Notes: generated by a model not told the origin, from the sequence alone. 64,000 nt of DNA from Lysinibacillus mangiferihumi (GCF_003049665.1 NZ_PYWM01000002.1:186001-250000); one strand, 5' to 3'; positions 35,757 to 45,415 are shown, counted from the stretch's first letter. Program-made: numbers and translations.

Positions 35757-36662
35757 ATGTCAAACGAGAAAAAAGGCGTATGGGCAGCATTTTTGGCCTA
35801 TGCTATTTGGGGAGCATTCCCACTTTATTGGAAACTGCTTGAGCATGTGCCGAGTATGGAAATACTACTAGGGCGTGTTATATGGTCTTTCGTCTTTACA
35901 GTATTAGTAGTGATTATTTTCGGTATGCGTAAAGATTTAATAGCCGATTTAAAATATTTATGGACGCACCAGAAGAGTTTTTGGCAACTAGCTTGTGCTT
36001 CCTTTGTTATTTCAATGAATTGGTACTTATATATTTGGGCAGTAACACATGAACATTTGATAGAGACAAGCCTTGGCTATTATATTAATCCACTATTGTC
36101 GGTTATTTTTGGTGTGGTCTTCTTTAAAGAGAGTTTGAGTCGTGCACAATGGGCTGCAACAGCAATTGCCTTTATTGCGGTCATCATATTAACGGTAAAC
36201 TATGGTACAGTACCTTGGGTGGCAATTCTTATTGCGTTATCATTTGCTATTTACGGGGTATTGAAAAAGAAAATTACACTTGATGCAACAAGGGGACTTG
36301 CCATCGAAACGCTATTTATCCTCCCGTTTGCACTAGGGTATTACGTCTATTTATTTACAACGAGCCAAGCGTCTTTCTTACACGTCAATATCCAAACGGA
36401 TGTACTCATGATCGTGAGTGGGATTGTGACAGCAGTGCCATTAATTTTATTTGCAAAAGGTGCTCAAAATATTCCGCTTTATTTATTGGGCTTTATACAA
36501 TATGTGGCACCGACCATTGTGTTAATTTTGGGTGTCGTTCTGTATAAGGAACCGTTCAGTCCAGTAGAGCTGCTGGCATTCAGTATTATTTGGGTAGCCT
36601 TATTATTGTTTTCTGGTTCGAAAATTTTAGAAATAAGAAAAGCACATCATAAATCTGCGTAA
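35757..36662 (+). CDS. rarD: EamA/RarD family permease
   Basis: A 301-residue inner-membrane protein with ten hydrophobic helices in two EamA repeats. RarD-type motifs are visible: KKGVWAAFLAYAIWGAFPLYWKLL at the N-terminus, SFVISMNWYLYIWAV near 100, ETSLGYYINPLLSV near 120, and LGFIQYVAPTIVLILGV near 245. RarD proteins export metabolites or confer chloramphenicol sensitivity phenotypes; the substrate is not known. ATG 35757 has AGGAG 11 bases upstream and fits family starts. It is monocistronic and closed by a shared-family terminator. Confidence 0.92.
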   Translation: MSNEKKGVWAAFLAYAIWGAFPLYWKLLEHVPSMEILLGRVIWSFVFTVLVVIIFGMRKDLIADLKYLWTHQKSFWQLACASFVISMNWYLYIWAVTHEHLIETSLGYYINPLLSVIFGVVFFKESLSRAQWAATAIAFIAVIILTVNYGTVPWVAILIALSFAIYGVLKKKITLDATRGLAIETLFILPFALGYYVYLFTTSQASFLHVNIQTDVLMIVSGIVTAVPLILFAKGAQNIPLYLLGFIQYVAPTIVLILGVVLYKEPFSPVELLAFSIIWVALLLFSGSKILEIRKAHHKSA

Positions 36663-36670
36663 CATAAGGT

Positions 36671-36710
36671 AAAAGTGTTAGATTGACGGCGGTCATTCTA
36701 ACACTTTTTT
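36671..36710 (+). terminator. Intrinsic terminator after rarD (conserved stem family, copy 4)
   Basis: AAAAGTGTTAGATTGA (36671-36686) pairs with 36693-36708 with one mismatch, followed by T residues. Confidence 0.9.
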
Positions 36711-36762
36711 CAACGTTGATGTTTGCTACGGCGACTGTTAACTTTGTCCCGTTCTTCGTTTA

Positions 36763-37176
36763 TTACCTCGAATCAATTTGTGCTTTAATCGTCAAATATG
36801 TCTCCTCAATTTTTCGCTTATATGGGAGGTCAGTTAAATCTATAGAGTCAATATAAGCTTTTTTGGCAATTTCATAGGCAGTCGTCAATTCACCATGTTG
36901 TACATAGCAGAGTGCTTTATAAGAAAAACATTCATTCATACTAAGTAAATCATAAGGATGTGAGATGAAAATGGGAATTTCTGTAAAATAGTTAAAGGCC
37001 TCAAGTGATTCCCCATAACGACCAAGTAAATACAACGATTTTCCCTTTTCAGCGTAATATAAATTCGAATCTAGTTTAGTGGAGCCGGTAAGTGCATTAA
37101 AATGTTCAATTTCAACTAAAGCTTGCTCGATGACGGGTTCTGCTACCCGCTTTGCCACAAATATGATTTGTTCCAT
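36763..37176 (-). pseudogene. TPR-type regulator remnant, N-terminus missing
   Basis: The open frame encodes up to 137 residues. Residues from about 18 on form TPR-like helices (YYAEKGKSLYLLGRYGESLE, SYKALCYVQHGELTTAYEIA) like the C-terminal part of TPR-containing transcription regulators. The first ~17 residues lie over sequence that belongs, on the other strand, to a truncated transporter gene, so the start is probably accidental. The HTH domain and most TPRs are lost. It meets the transporter remnant head to head near 37125. Confidence 0.6.
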
Positions 37177-37843
37177 ATTACCTAGAGCACTTGTTGCGCC
37201 ATTAGCAGGATATGTCGCAGATAATTATTCAAAGAAACGAACAATATTAATAGCGCAAGCTGGGACGATTTTAACGATGGCAAGTTTATTGTTTTATACA
37301 GAGACAATTGAAATGTCCGTTAATGCGATTTATGTGACTACCGTATTTTATACGCTTTGTTCAGCATTTTCGGGCGTAACCTTTACCTCAGCAATTGCAA
37401 CACTCGTTAATCCAGAACGTTTACAGCGTGCAATGTCATTTAACCAAATGTCAGTGTCCGTAGCGGCTGTTGGTGGGCCTGTTATCGGTGGGATGATGTA
37501 TGGCTTTTTCTCCATGGAAGTATTTTTAATTGTTCATATGGTAGCGTATGCGATAGCCTTTTGCTTAGAGGCAACGATGAATTTTAATTTGTATAGTACG
37601 AGAGGGGACACTGCTAAAGCGGAAAAGATATGGCAAGGACTTGTTGGTGGCTTTAGTTATATGAAACAACATAAGGTCATTAAAGTTGTTATGTGGCTAT
37701 TATTGTGGATTAATTTATTTTTCTCTGCCATTGTCGTTGGTGGAACGTATATTATCATCGAATTACTAAAGGTTGATTCTACCCATTTTGGTTTTATCGA
37801 AGCAGCGGGGGCGGGTGGCATACAAATAGGTAGTATTCTATTA
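37125..37843 (+). pseudogene. MFS transporter remnant, both ends missing
   Basis: The plus-strand frame encodes MFS-type sequence from TGSATRFATNM and LPRALVAPLAGYVADNYSKK (normally helix 2 and the loop 2-3 motif) to about GIQIGSILLVAITG. Helix 1 and the start codon region are missing on the left and about half of the protein on the right. The left end fuses into the TPR remnant of the other strand, and the right end runs into the 21-bp repeat array. It is not expected to be functional. Confidence 0.78.
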
Positions 37844-37914
37844 GTGGCGATAACGGGGGATTTAGTGGCGATTTCATGGGTTTACCTGATGATAACAAAG
37901 GATTTACTGGCGAT
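37844..37914. repeat. Array of GTGGCGAT units with 21-bp period
   Basis: Units start at 37844 (GTGGCGAT), 37865 (GTGGCGAT), 37886 (CTGATGAT, degenerate) and 37907 (CTGGCGAT), exactly 21 bp apart. The spacers share a GG(G/A)(A/T)TTTA-like end. This is the reverse complement of the ATCGCCAC array at 5721-5811, with the same period. It lies exactly where the MFS remnant stops looking like a transporter. Confidence 0.8.
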
Positions 37915-37945
37915 AACCACAATCGTATCGATTCAATATAAAGCA

Positions 37946-37979
37946 AAACAGGCATGCAGCGCATCTGGCATGCCTGTTT
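37946..37979 (-). terminator. Intrinsic terminator of the lutABC operon
   Basis: AAACAGGCATGC (37946-37957) pairs perfectly with 37968-37979. On the minus strand it is followed by T-rich sequence. It begins 6 bp behind lutC. Confidence 0.85.
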
Positions 37980-37985
37980 CCATCA

Positions 37986-38702
37986 TTATTGATCTTCGAT
38001 AACGATATAAGTGGCTTTAATCGGACCGTGGACACCAACGACAGGAATCATTTCGATATCTGCGGAATTACTAGGACCTGTAATAAAGTTAATGCAAGAA
38101 GCGATATGTTCCCCATTTTGAACTTTTTGGCTCATCCATCGAGCTGCTTGGGTGATGCGTGGAACGATGGTGCTTTTTGGCATCAAAATTATCGACTTTT
38201 CTGGTAAAAAGCTTACCGTTCGCCCTCTATATTTATCGCTAAATAGGACGGCTGTTCCAGATTCGGCTAAAGTCATCTCACTAATTGTCATACCGATATT
38301 TGCTTTTTCTGCTTGTCGGATATTTTCCTCTGGCTGCGTTTCATCCCATATATACAGTTGGATGTCAGCTTGTGGCCATTGTGTCTGCATTAATGGTAAT
38401 AAGCCATAGCTTTCAAAGCGTTCGTCTTGCCATGTAATAACAGAGCGTCCACCGTAATAATCTACGACTTTTTGTAAATCCGTTGCAAGATTTTCTGTAG
38501 TAGTAACTATAAGATTAGTATTAATATTTTTACATTGCTTCGCTAAGACAGCAACGAGTTCATCTTTCGTAGCATCTTTTAACACACGGTCTTGAGGTTG
38601 GTATTGCCAAACTGGTTTTGTTAGTTGTGTTTTTGGTGCTCGTCCAAGTTGCTTGGCAATATTCGATAAAAATGCATCTCTATTTACAATGCTTCCTGCC
38701 AT
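37986..38702 (-). CDS. lutC: L-lactate utilization protein LutC
   Basis: A 238-residue LUD-domain (DUF162) protein. The C-terminal block GMTISEMTLAESGTAVLF, RGRTVSFLPEKSIILMPKS and the ending TGPSNSADIEMIPVVGVHGP are highly typical of LutC. With LutA and LutB it oxidises L-lactate to pyruvate in the cytoplasm. Its ATG overlaps the lutB stop by one base (TAATG), so the genes are translationally coupled. It is the last gene of lutABC and is followed by a strong terminator. Confidence 0.95.
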   Translation of the reverse strand: MAGSIVNRDAFLSNIAKQLGRAPKTQLTKPVWQYQPQDRVLKDATKDELVAVLAKQCKNINTNLIVTTTENLATDLQKVVDYYGGRSVITWQDERFESYGLLPLMQTQWPQADIQLYIWDETQPEENIRQAEKANIGMTISEMTLAESGTAVLFSDKYRGRTVSFLPEKSIILMPKSTIVPRITQAARWMSQKVQNGEHIASCINFITGPSNSADIEMIPVVGVHGPIKATYIVIEDQ

Positions 38703-40129
38703 TATTCAGTACCTCCTTTTGTACGGTTATGAAACCAGCTACGGAAATTTTCTTTATTTGGTGCAGGGAAATCTCTGGCATCGGTCCATGCTTTTAATGG
38801 CCCTGGACCGTTTGAAATTTTATTATCCTTTGTAAATGGAGACATGGCTGGTGATGCCATTTTCGTTGCCATTTTGTATAAAGTAGGGGAGGAAGCACCT
38901 AAGCCAAACGCCTTCATAAGAAGCTTTTCGGACACCGGGGCTCTCCCTTCATTTTCAACGATGACCTGACGATGGCGATGAATCAGTTGATGCAATGGGA
39001 TTTTGACAGGACATGCATCTGTGCAAGCGCCGCATAAAGTAGAGGCATATGGTAACTCCTTGAAATCATCATAACCACCTAACAATGGTGACAACACAAC
39101 ACCGACAGGACCTGAGTAAATCGAACCGTACGTATGTCCACCAACATGACGGTATACAGGGCAAGCGTTAACACATGCTGCACAGCGAATGCATTGCAAA
39201 ATTGGTTGGAATTCCCCCCCTAAAATAGCTGAACGGCCATTATCGACAATAACTAAGTGGAATTCATCTGGCCCATCAGTATCGCCCGCATCTTTCACAC
39301 CTGTTAACGTCGTAATATAACTTGTTAGCTTTTGCCCAACAGCACTTCTCGTTAATAAACTAACGAGGACCTCCATTTCTTCGAACGTGGGCACAATTCG
39401 TTCCATGCCCATCACAGTAATTTGTGTTTTCGGTAAGGCGGTTACTAAATCAGCATTTCCTTCATTTGTAACGAGTGTGATGGAACCACTTTCTGCGATA
39501 GCGAAGTTACAGCCAGTAATGCCAATATCTGCTGTTAAGTACTCATTTCGTAGTTTTTCACGAACATAAAGGGCTAGTTCTTCGGGTTTTTCTGTTTTGT
39601 CATAGCCTTGTTTTTCTTTAAATATATCGCGAATTTGCTCTTTATTTTTATGCAATGCTGGTACGACGATATGCGATGGGGGTTCATGATCTCCAACTTG
39701 CAAAATATATTCGCCAAGGTCTGTTTCAATCACTTCACAGCCCAGTTGTTCGAGCGCGGGATTTAAATTGATTTCTTCTGTTACCATGGATTTAGATTTG
39801 ACGATTTTTTTCGCTTGTTTTTTTTCGGCGATTTGTTGAATATAGCTAGTAGCTTCTTCGGCAGTTTTAGCAAAATATACATGTCCACCACGATTTGCTA
39901 CATTTTCACTCAGTTGATATAAGTAATAATCTAAATTGGCGAGAACATGCTGGCGAATTTCCTCACCATGTGAACGCCATTCTTCCCAGTGCCCAAGCTC
40001 ATTAGCTTGTTGTAATCGGCGCGTTTGAAAACGTTCTTGTGCACTGGATACCGCACCTCGCATAAAGGTATTTTCTAGCTCTTTCGATACTCGTTTGTTA
40101 AACCTATCATCGCTTGTTTTCATTGCCAT
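38702..40129 (-). CDS. lutB: L-lactate utilization iron-sulfur protein LutB
   Basis: A 475-residue protein with an N-terminal LUD domain (about 60-290, including [20 protein letters not shown]) and two 4Fe-4S cluster motifs: [14 protein letters not shown] (about 305-318) and [13 protein letters not shown] (about 355-367). The [16 protein letters not shown] segment between them is a LutB hallmark. Length is normal. AGGAGG lies 8 bases before the ATG. It transfers electrons from lactate oxidation. Confidence 0.96.
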   Translation of the reverse strand: MAMKTSDDRFNKRVSKELENTFMRGAVSSAQERFQTRRLQQANELGHWEEWRSHGEEIRQHVLANLDYYLYQLSENVANRGGHVYFAKTAEEATSYIQQIAEKKQAKKIVKSKSMVTEEINLNPALEQLGCEVIETDLGEYILQVGDHEPPSHIVVPALHKNKEQIRDIFKEKQGYDKTEKPEELALYVREKLRNEYLTADIGITGCNFAIAESGSITLVTNEGNADLVTALPKTQITVMGMERIVPTFEEMEVLVSLLTRSAVGQKLTSYITTLTGVKDAGDTDGPDEFHLVIVDNGRSAILGGEFQPILQCIRCAACVNACPVYRHVGGHTYGSIYSGPVGVVLSPLLGGYDDFKELPYASTLCGACTDACPVKIPLHQLIHRHRQVIVENEGRAPVSEKLLMKAFGLGASSPTLYKMATKMASPAMSPFTKDNKISNGPGPLKAWTDARDFPAPNKENFRSWFHNRTKGGTE

Positions 40130-40154
40130 TCGATTATCCTCCTCTAAAAGCCAT

Positions 40155-40871
40155 TTATCGGCAGTTTAGTACTTCCGCAATATGCATCACTTTAATGGGT
40201 TTTCCTTGTCGCTCAATACGCCCCCCGATATTGATTAAACAGCCCGCATCCGCACCGATTAAAATATCTGCTTCCGTTTCTTCCACGTTTTGTACTTTTT
40301 CATTGACCATTTCTCCAGAAATATTCCCCATTTTTACTGAAAATGTGCCGCCAAAACCACAACAGCGGTCTGTTCCTGGGAGTTCTACGTATTGTAAACC
40401 TTTAACATTTCCTAATAATTTCATTGGTGCTTCTTTCACACCGAGCAATCTAGTCATATGGCAAGAAGTATGGAATGTCGCTTTACCTTCTAAATGTGCA
40501 CCTACATCTTCAATCTGTAGAATGTCTACAATAAATTCCGTGAATTCATATGTTTTAGCAGCTAACGCCTGTGCTTTCGGTTCCCATATAGGATCCCCTT
40601 TAAATACTTCAGGATATTCTTTAAACATATAAGCACAAGAGCCAGAAGGGGAGACGACGTACTGTGCATGTTCAAAAGCAGTTATCATTTTTTTCATCGC
40701 ATTTTTCGAATCCTGTACATAACCACTATTATAAGCAGGCTGTCCACAGCAAATTTGATTTTCTGGAAAGTCGATGTCACAACCTAGTCTTTCTAAAACT
40801 TCGACGACTGCTTTTCCTACCTCACCTTGAAACATATCGACTAAACAAGTCGCAAACAGTGTTACTTTCAT
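40155..40871 (-). CDS. lutA: L-lactate utilization protein LutA
   Basis: A 238-residue CCG-domain protein with two cysteine-rich repeats: [12 protein letters not shown] near 40 with [15 protein letters not shown] near 80, and THIS-type [12 protein letters not shown] near 140 with [16 protein letters not shown] near 175. These bind a 4Fe-4S-type cofactor as in heterodisulfide reductase subunits. ATG 40871 has AAAAGGAGCG upstream; the longer open frame has no ribosome site. It is first in lutABC and has a palindromic operator 52-64 bases upstream. Confidence 0.95.
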   Translation of the reverse strand: MKVTLFATCLVDMFQGEVGKAVVEVLERLGCDIDFPENQICCGQPAYNSGYVQDSKNAMKKMITAFEHAQYVVSPSGSCAYMFKEYPEVFKGDPIWEPKAQALAAKTYEFTEFIVDILQIEDVGAHLEGKATFHTSCHMTRLLGVKEAPMKLLGNVKGLQYVELPGTDRCCGFGGTFSVKMGNISGEMVNEKVQNVEETEADILIGADAGCLINIGGRIERQGKPIKVMHIAEVLNCR

Positions 40872-40922
40872 GCTTATCGCTCCTTTTGTATGGATTTGCA
40901 ATTTCAATTGATTAATCAACTG

Positions 40923-40935
40923 GTCATCAGATGAC
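40923..40935 (-). promoter_or_regulatory. LutR operator upstream of lutA
   Basis: The 13-bp palindrome GTCATC-A-GATGAC lies in the lutA 5' region, near a minus-strand TATGAT (40960-40965). An identical 13-mer occurs at the lutP promoter. GntR/FadR-type regulators such as LutR bind short palindromes of this kind. Confidence 0.8.
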
Positions 40936-41033
40936 TTAGTGGACAGTTAGATTGTTTTTATCATACTACAACCTATAAGATGGGTGGAAGTGCTATTTGC
41001 AAATTTTCAAAAAATAGGGGAGGGACAAAAAAG

Positions 41034-41072
41034 AAAAGTGCTAGATTGGTGTTTAATCAATCTAACACTTTT
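41034..41072 (-). terminator. Terminator between lutR and lutABC (conserved stem family, copy 5)
   Basis: AAAAGTGCTAGATTG (41034-41048) pairs with 41058-41072 with one mismatch. A-rich sequence on its left gives the T-run for the lutR transcript. Confidence 0.85.
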
Positions 41073-41105
41073 TGCTATAACATCAGCTCTGGCAATTTAT
41101 GAATT

Positions 41106-41837
41106 TTATTCCTTTGTAGATTCGGTTGTGTCGAAATAGTGCATTAAAACTTCCTCTACATTGCTTAAATGAGAAGACATTGCATGCTTTGCTAGCTCTT
41201 CGTTTTGTTGTTTAATGGCAAGAAAAATTTGCATATGTTCATCATATAATTTTTCGCTTGTCGTTTTTTTAGAATACAACCAAATACGACGCGTTTCTTT
41301 CATTGTTTCAATCATTAAACCGGATACTTGGTCTAAAATTGTTGCCAGTAGGGGGTTTTGAGAGGCAGCAGAGATTGCCGCGTGAAATTGAAAGTCCGCT
41401 TTTTCGCCAAGCTCTCCATCACCCTGTGCTAGTTTCATGTCATCTAAAATACGCAACATTGTTTGTATATCTTCATTTGTCCGATGAATGGCAGCACTAG
41501 CAGCGGCGCCCACTTCAATAATTTTGCGTACTTTTAATAGATGGGAGACATCTTTTTTATTTGTTAATGTGAGTGTTGAAAGTGGGAAGTCAAGTTGTTT
41601 GGATGGAGTGCTCTTAACAAAAGTGCCGGAACCTTGTTTAATTTCGATTAAGCCCATTGCTTTTAGTGCAGATAAGGCTTCTCTTATGGCAGACCTACTT
41701 ACTTGTAATTGTTCAGCAAGTTGTTCGACAGAGTCAAGACGATCTCCTGGTTTCAGGTCGCCAGCTCGAATTTTTTCATAGAGCATTTCTGATACTTCCT
41801 CATATATTTTTTTCGGTTTAATTTTCTTTAATTCCAA
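41106..41837 (-). CDS. lutR: Lactate-responsive GntR family regulator LutR
   Basis: A FadR-subfamily regulator of about 243 residues. The winged HTH covers about 5-72 (LKPGDRLDSVEQLAEQLQVSRS and REALSALKAMGLIEIKQGSG), followed by an FCD helical effector domain (about 95-225) with GELGEKADFQFHAAI and ETMRETRRIWLYSKKT as in LutR. The TTG at 41837 has GAGGTG 7 bases upstream; the ATG at 41852 has a poor ribosome site. It should repress lutABC and lutP in the absence of lactate by binding the GTCATCAGATGAC sites. Confidence 0.93.
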   Translation of the reverse strand: MELKKIKPKKIYEEVSEMLYEKIRAGDLKPGDRLDSVEQLAEQLQVSRSAIREALSALKAMGLIEIKQGSGTFVKSTPSKQLDFPLSTLTLTNKKDVSHLLKVRKIIEVGAAASAAIHRTNEDIQTMLRILDDMKLAQGDGELGEKADFQFHAAISAASQNPLLATILDQVSGLMIETMKETRRIWLYSKKTTSEKLYDEHMQIFLAIKQQNEELAKHAMSSHLSNVEEVLMHYFDTTESTKE

Positions 41838-42022
41838 GGAGCTACACCTCATTCATCTCAATCAATTGCTCTATATAAGTATATTATACATGAAGAATGC
41901 TAATTTACTCACTGTTTATCATCAATACTTTTCTTGGACGCGTAGTATTAAAATATCGTACAGTTTTGCTAGTAATTGCTACTTAAAGTAGCTAAAATGG
42001 AAATTTTATTTTAAAAATATAT

Positions 42023-42074
42023 TGAATTTTTAAAATTTAGTTCATATAATTTTAACATACAGTCATCAGATGAC
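42023..42074 (+). promoter_or_regulatory. lutP promoter with LutR operator
   Basis: TTGAAT (42023-42028), a 17-bp spacer and TATAAT (42046-42051) make a near-consensus sigma-A promoter. GTCATCAGATGAC (42062-42074) covers the transcription start region, ideal for repression. A leader of about 250 bases follows before lutP; it contains a possible hairpin AGCAAGA/TCTTGCT (42199-42229) but no clear terminator. Confidence 0.85.
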
Positions 42075-42321
42075 CTAATCTATTTAAGTTTGGAGGGCGT
42101 AAACCAGCTTAGCAAAAAAGTGTTGAATGTTTAGTTACAAGATAACTTCAATTGTAGTTTCTACAAGTTTGACAAAACGAAGATAGTAGCATTGGAGGAG
42201 CAAGAGGCTCATGATTGTCGTGTCTTGCTTCTATTAGACTGCAACTGAAAAAACATCAACAATCTGTTAATGCCGTATTGTCATGATTGGGGAGAAATTT
42301 TTATTTTGGGGGGTATGCAAT

Positions 42322-44001
42322 TTGACATTTACACAAAATTTTACTGCTGTGGGGGATAGTTTGACGTGGTCGGCAATCGTCGCTGTTATACCAATACTTT
42401 ATTTTTTCTGGGCGTTAGCCATAAAAAAAATGAAAGGCTATATGGCAGGTTTAACAACTCTGCTTGTCTCTTTATTATTGGCTGCCATTGCATTTAAAGT
42501 GCCGCTAGGGACAGCGGTAATGTCCGCCACACAAGGGGCTGTGTATGGTCTACTACCAATAGGTTGGATTATTATTACATCGGTTTTTTTATACAATATC
42601 ACGGTTAAAACAGGGAATTTTAATATTATTCGTTATTCCGTTTTATCGATAACCGAAGACCGCCGTATTCAAGCGTTACTCGTCGCGTTTTCATTTGGTG
42701 CATTTTTAGAAGGAGCCGCTGGTTTTGGCGCACCGGTTGCTATTTCAGCAGCATTATTAGTAGGTCTTGGTTTTAATCCGTTATATGCTGCAGGTCTTTG
42801 TTTAATTGCAAATACAGCCCCAGTTGCATTTGGTGCCATCGGTGTACCAATTACGGCTATGGAAGGACCAACGGGTATCGCCGCATTTGAAATTTCAAAA
42901 ATGGTTGGACGTCAATTACCGTTTTTAGCAGTCTTTATTCCATTCTTCTTAATTTTTATTATGACTGGTTTTAAAAAAGCTTGGGAAGTGATGCCAGCCA
43001 TTTTAGTATCTGGTATTTCATTTGCTGTCACACAATTTTTAAGTTCGAATTTTCTCGGTCCTGAATTACCGGATGTTTTATCTGCTCTAGTATCACTTTT
43101 TGCACTTGCCGTTTTCATGAAGTTTTGGCAGCCGAAGACGATTTATCGTTTTGCTTCCGAACAAGAGATTACAGCTGATACAATTTCTAAAAAAGAGTCG
43201 TACAGCGGAGGAACAATCATAAAATCTTGGTCACCATTTATTATTTTGACGGCTTTTATTTCTTGCTGGGGGATTCCTGTAGTCAAAAGTGCTTTAACGG
43301 GAAATTATGACGGTACAAATGTTATTTTAAAAGGGGTAAATTTAGTGGGGCAAGCGATGACATTTACGGCTGAAGTACCGCTTTTACATAATCAAGTAGT
43401 GAGTGGCGCAACGGGGGAAGCAATTGCAGCTTTCTATAAGGTAGAACTTCTAGGTGCGGCAGGTACAGCTATTTTATTATCTGCCATCGTTTCTAAATTT
43501 ATTTTTAACGTTTCGTGGCGCAATTGGGGAACAACATTTTTTGAAACATTAAATGAAATTAAGTACCCGCTTATTACGATTTGTAGTGTCGTTGCCTATG
43601 CCTATGTGACAAATACAGCAGGTATGATGACAACGCTTGCTTTAGTTTTAGCGAAGACGGGTGTATTATTCCCATTCTTCTCACCTGTACTAGGTTGGCT
43701 CGGTGTATTTATTACAGGATCTGATACATCTTCAAATGTCTTGTTTGCCAAGCTCCAGCAAGTGACGGCTGATTCTGTTGGAATGGAACCGGTGCTTGCA
43801 CTTGCAGCGAATGCATCGGGTGGTGTAACCGGTAAAATGATTTCACCACAATCTATCGCAGTCGCCGCCGCCGCAGTTGGACTTGTAGGGAGAGAATCAG
43901 AATTGCTGCGCTTCGCATTAAAGTATAGTGTGATGTTGCTATTATTTATCTGTATACTAACCTTTTTACAAAGTAATGTCCTATCTTGGATGATTCCATA
44001 G
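42322..44001 (+). CDS. lutP: L-lactate permease LutP
   Basis: A 559-residue membrane transporter with about 13 hydrophobic helices. Family signatures are MTFTQNFTAVGDSLTWSAIV at the N-terminus, EGAAGFGAPVAISAALLVGL near 135, NTAPVAFGAIGVPI near 165 and GSDTSSNVLFAKLQ near 470. It imports L-lactate, probably with protons. TTG 42322 is chosen as start because GGGGGG lies 8 bases upstream and the product then begins like other LutP proteins; the ATG at 42283 lacks a ribosome site. It carries its own LutR-controlled promoter, divergent from lutR. Confidence 0.95.
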   Translation: MTFTQNFTAVGDSLTWSAIVAVIPILYFFWALAIKKMKGYMAGLTTLLVSLLLAAIAFKVPLGTAVMSATQGAVYGLLPIGWIIITSVFLYNITVKTGNFNIIRYSVLSITEDRRIQALLVAFSFGAFLEGAAGFGAPVAISAALLVGLGFNPLYAAGLCLIANTAPVAFGAIGVPITAMEGPTGIAAFEISKMVGRQLPFLAVFIPFFLIFIMTGFKKAWEVMPAILVSGISFAVTQFLSSNFLGPELPDVLSALVSLFALAVFMKFWQPKTIYRFASEQEITADTISKKESYSGGTIIKSWSPFIILTAFISCWGIPVVKSALTGNYDGTNVILKGVNLVGQAMTFTAEVPLLHNQVVSGATGEAIAAFYKVELLGAAGTAILLSAIVSKFIFNVSWRNWGTTFFETLNEIKYPLITICSVVAYAYVTNTAGMMTTLALVLAKTGVLFPFFSPVLGWLGVFITGSDTSSNVLFAKLQQVTADSVGMEPVLALAANASGGVTGKMISPQSIAVAAAAVGLVGRESELLRFALKYSVMLLLFICILTFLQSNVLSWMIP

Positions 44002-44020
44002 AGCAGTGAATTTTTTAGTA

Positions 44021-44056
44021 AAAGGTATTGAGAATCGCTTTCTCAGTACCTTTTTT
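44021..44056 (+). terminator. Intrinsic terminator after lutP
   Basis: AAAGGTATTGAGAA (44021-44034) pairs with 44040-44053 with one G-T pair and runs into six T. Confidence 0.9.
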
Positions 44057-44284
44057 CTGATTAGCGAACATAAAGGGGCTTTATTTTAAATTCTAGTGTT
44101 ATCGCAAATTTCGTTGACAGAAAAACGTAGCGGGCGCATAATTCAGAAGTGCCTTTTGCAAAGCAAAACGGATTTCGCAGTTTCTACAACTTTTCGTCAA
44201 GAAACGTTCACAAGCATTAAGGGCGCAATTTCCATTGTTTTTTGGTACGATGGAGGCAGTAACTGTAAGGAGAGAATGAAAAAT

Positions 44285-44995
44285 ATGGAAACTGATATTA
44301 ACGTTTTTCTAGCGTTTGGAGCAGGCTTTTTAAGCTTCATTTCACCGTGTACTCTGCCACTGTATCCAGCATTTTTATCATACATAACGGGGATGACTTT
44401 GGATGAGCTAAAATCTGAACGTGGCATGATGCAAAGGCGTGCTATATTGCATACGCTATTCTTTTTATTAGGATTTTCGATTATTTTTATTATGATTGGT
44501 CTAGGCACATCATTAGCAAGGGAATTCTTCCTAAACTATCAAACATTATTGCGTCAAGTTGGCGCCATTTTAATCGTTATTTTTGGGTTAATGATTGTAG
44601 GGTTACTGCAAATTGATTTATTAATGAAAGATCGAAAATTTCAATTCAAAAATCGACCATCCGGCTATATAGGTTCCATATTAATCGGTATCGCATTTGC
44701 GGCGGGTTGGACACCATGTACAGGTCCAATTCTAATGTCCATAATTACGTTAGCTGGAGCAAATCCTTCTTCAGGGTTTAGCTATATGTTTGCTTACTAT
44801 TTAGGTTTTGCCATTCCATTCTTCGTGTTATCATTCTTCATTTCACGTATGAATTGGATTCGCAAACACAGCCAAAAAATCGTAAAAGTTGGCGGCTATA
44901 TTATGATTGCGGTGGGGATATTGTTATTCTTTGATGGTTTAACATATATCACGCGATTATTGCAGCCTATTTTCGGTGGATTTATTGGCTTCTAA
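44285..44995 (+). CDS. ccdA: Cytochrome c biogenesis protein CcdA
   Basis: A 236-residue membrane protein with six helices. The two redox cysteines are in GFLSFISPCTLPLYPAFL (about 15-32) and AAGWTPCTGPILMSI (about 137-151), the DsbD/CcdA transmembrane signature. It passes reducing power across the membrane for haem ligation in cytochrome c. ATG 44285 has AAGGAGAG about 10 bases upstream. The following CheY-like gene and ccdC repeat the Bacillus order ccdA-yneI-ccdC. Confidence 0.96.
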   Translation: METDINVFLAFGAGFLSFISPCTLPLYPAFLSYITGMTLDELKSERGMMQRRAILHTLFFLLGFSIIFIMIGLGTSLAREFFLNYQTLLRQVGAILIVIFGLMIVGLLQIDLLMKDRKFQFKNRPSGYIGSILIGIAFAAGWTPCTGPILMSIITLAGANPSSGFSYMFAYYLGFAIPFFVLSFFISRMNWIRKHSQKIVKVGGYIMIAVGILLFFDGLTYITRLLQPIFGGFIGF

Positions 44996-45046
44996 TCTGC
45001 TAAACTAAAGGGCATACCATACTTTAACGTGGAGGGAGATGAATAC

Positions 45047-45415
45047 GTGCCTACAGTTTTAGTAGTGGATGATACGCTATTTATGCGTGTTACAATCAGT
45101 AATATGTTTACTGAATGGGGTTATGAGGTAGTTGGCAATGCAGTGAATGGTAAAGAAGCTGTAGAGCTGTATCGAGAGTTACAACCAGATCTTGTAACAA
45201 TGGATGTAACGATGCCCGTTATGACAGGTATTGCGGCTGTAAAAAGGATCATCCCAGAATTTCCTAATGCAAAGATAGTTATGATTACAGCATTAGGACA
45301 ACAAAAATTAATTGTAGAAGCAATTGAAAGTGGAGCGAAAGATTTTATTACAAAGCCTTTCGAGCCAGAAAAATTAAGAGCTGTAGCAGACCAGCTAGTT
45401 GGTCAAAGTTGCTAA
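45047..45415 (+). CDS. CheY-like single-domain response regulator (yneI position)
   Basis: A 122-residue receiver domain with no output domain. The acidic pocket is VVDD (Asp8, Asp9), the phosphoacceptor is Asp53 in LVTMDVTMPVM, and the switch Lys is in FITKPFEPEKL. GTG 45047 is chosen because GGAGGG lies about 10 bases upstream and the product starts at the first strand. It sits between ccdA and ccdC, as yneI (also called ccdB) does in Bacillus subtilis; its role there is not clear. Confidence 0.92.
   Translation: MPTVLVVDDTLFMRVTISNMFTEWGYEVVGNAVNGKEAVELYRELQPDLVTMDVTMPVMTGIAAVKRIIPEFPNAKIVMITALGQQKLIVEAIESGAKDFITKPFEPEKLRAVADQLVGQSC

Noticed and set aside
42199-42229. Hairpin in the lutP leader as a riboswitch
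   Set aside because: A single 7-bp stem with a large loop and no conserved motif; no terminator or known riboswitch consensus is visible.
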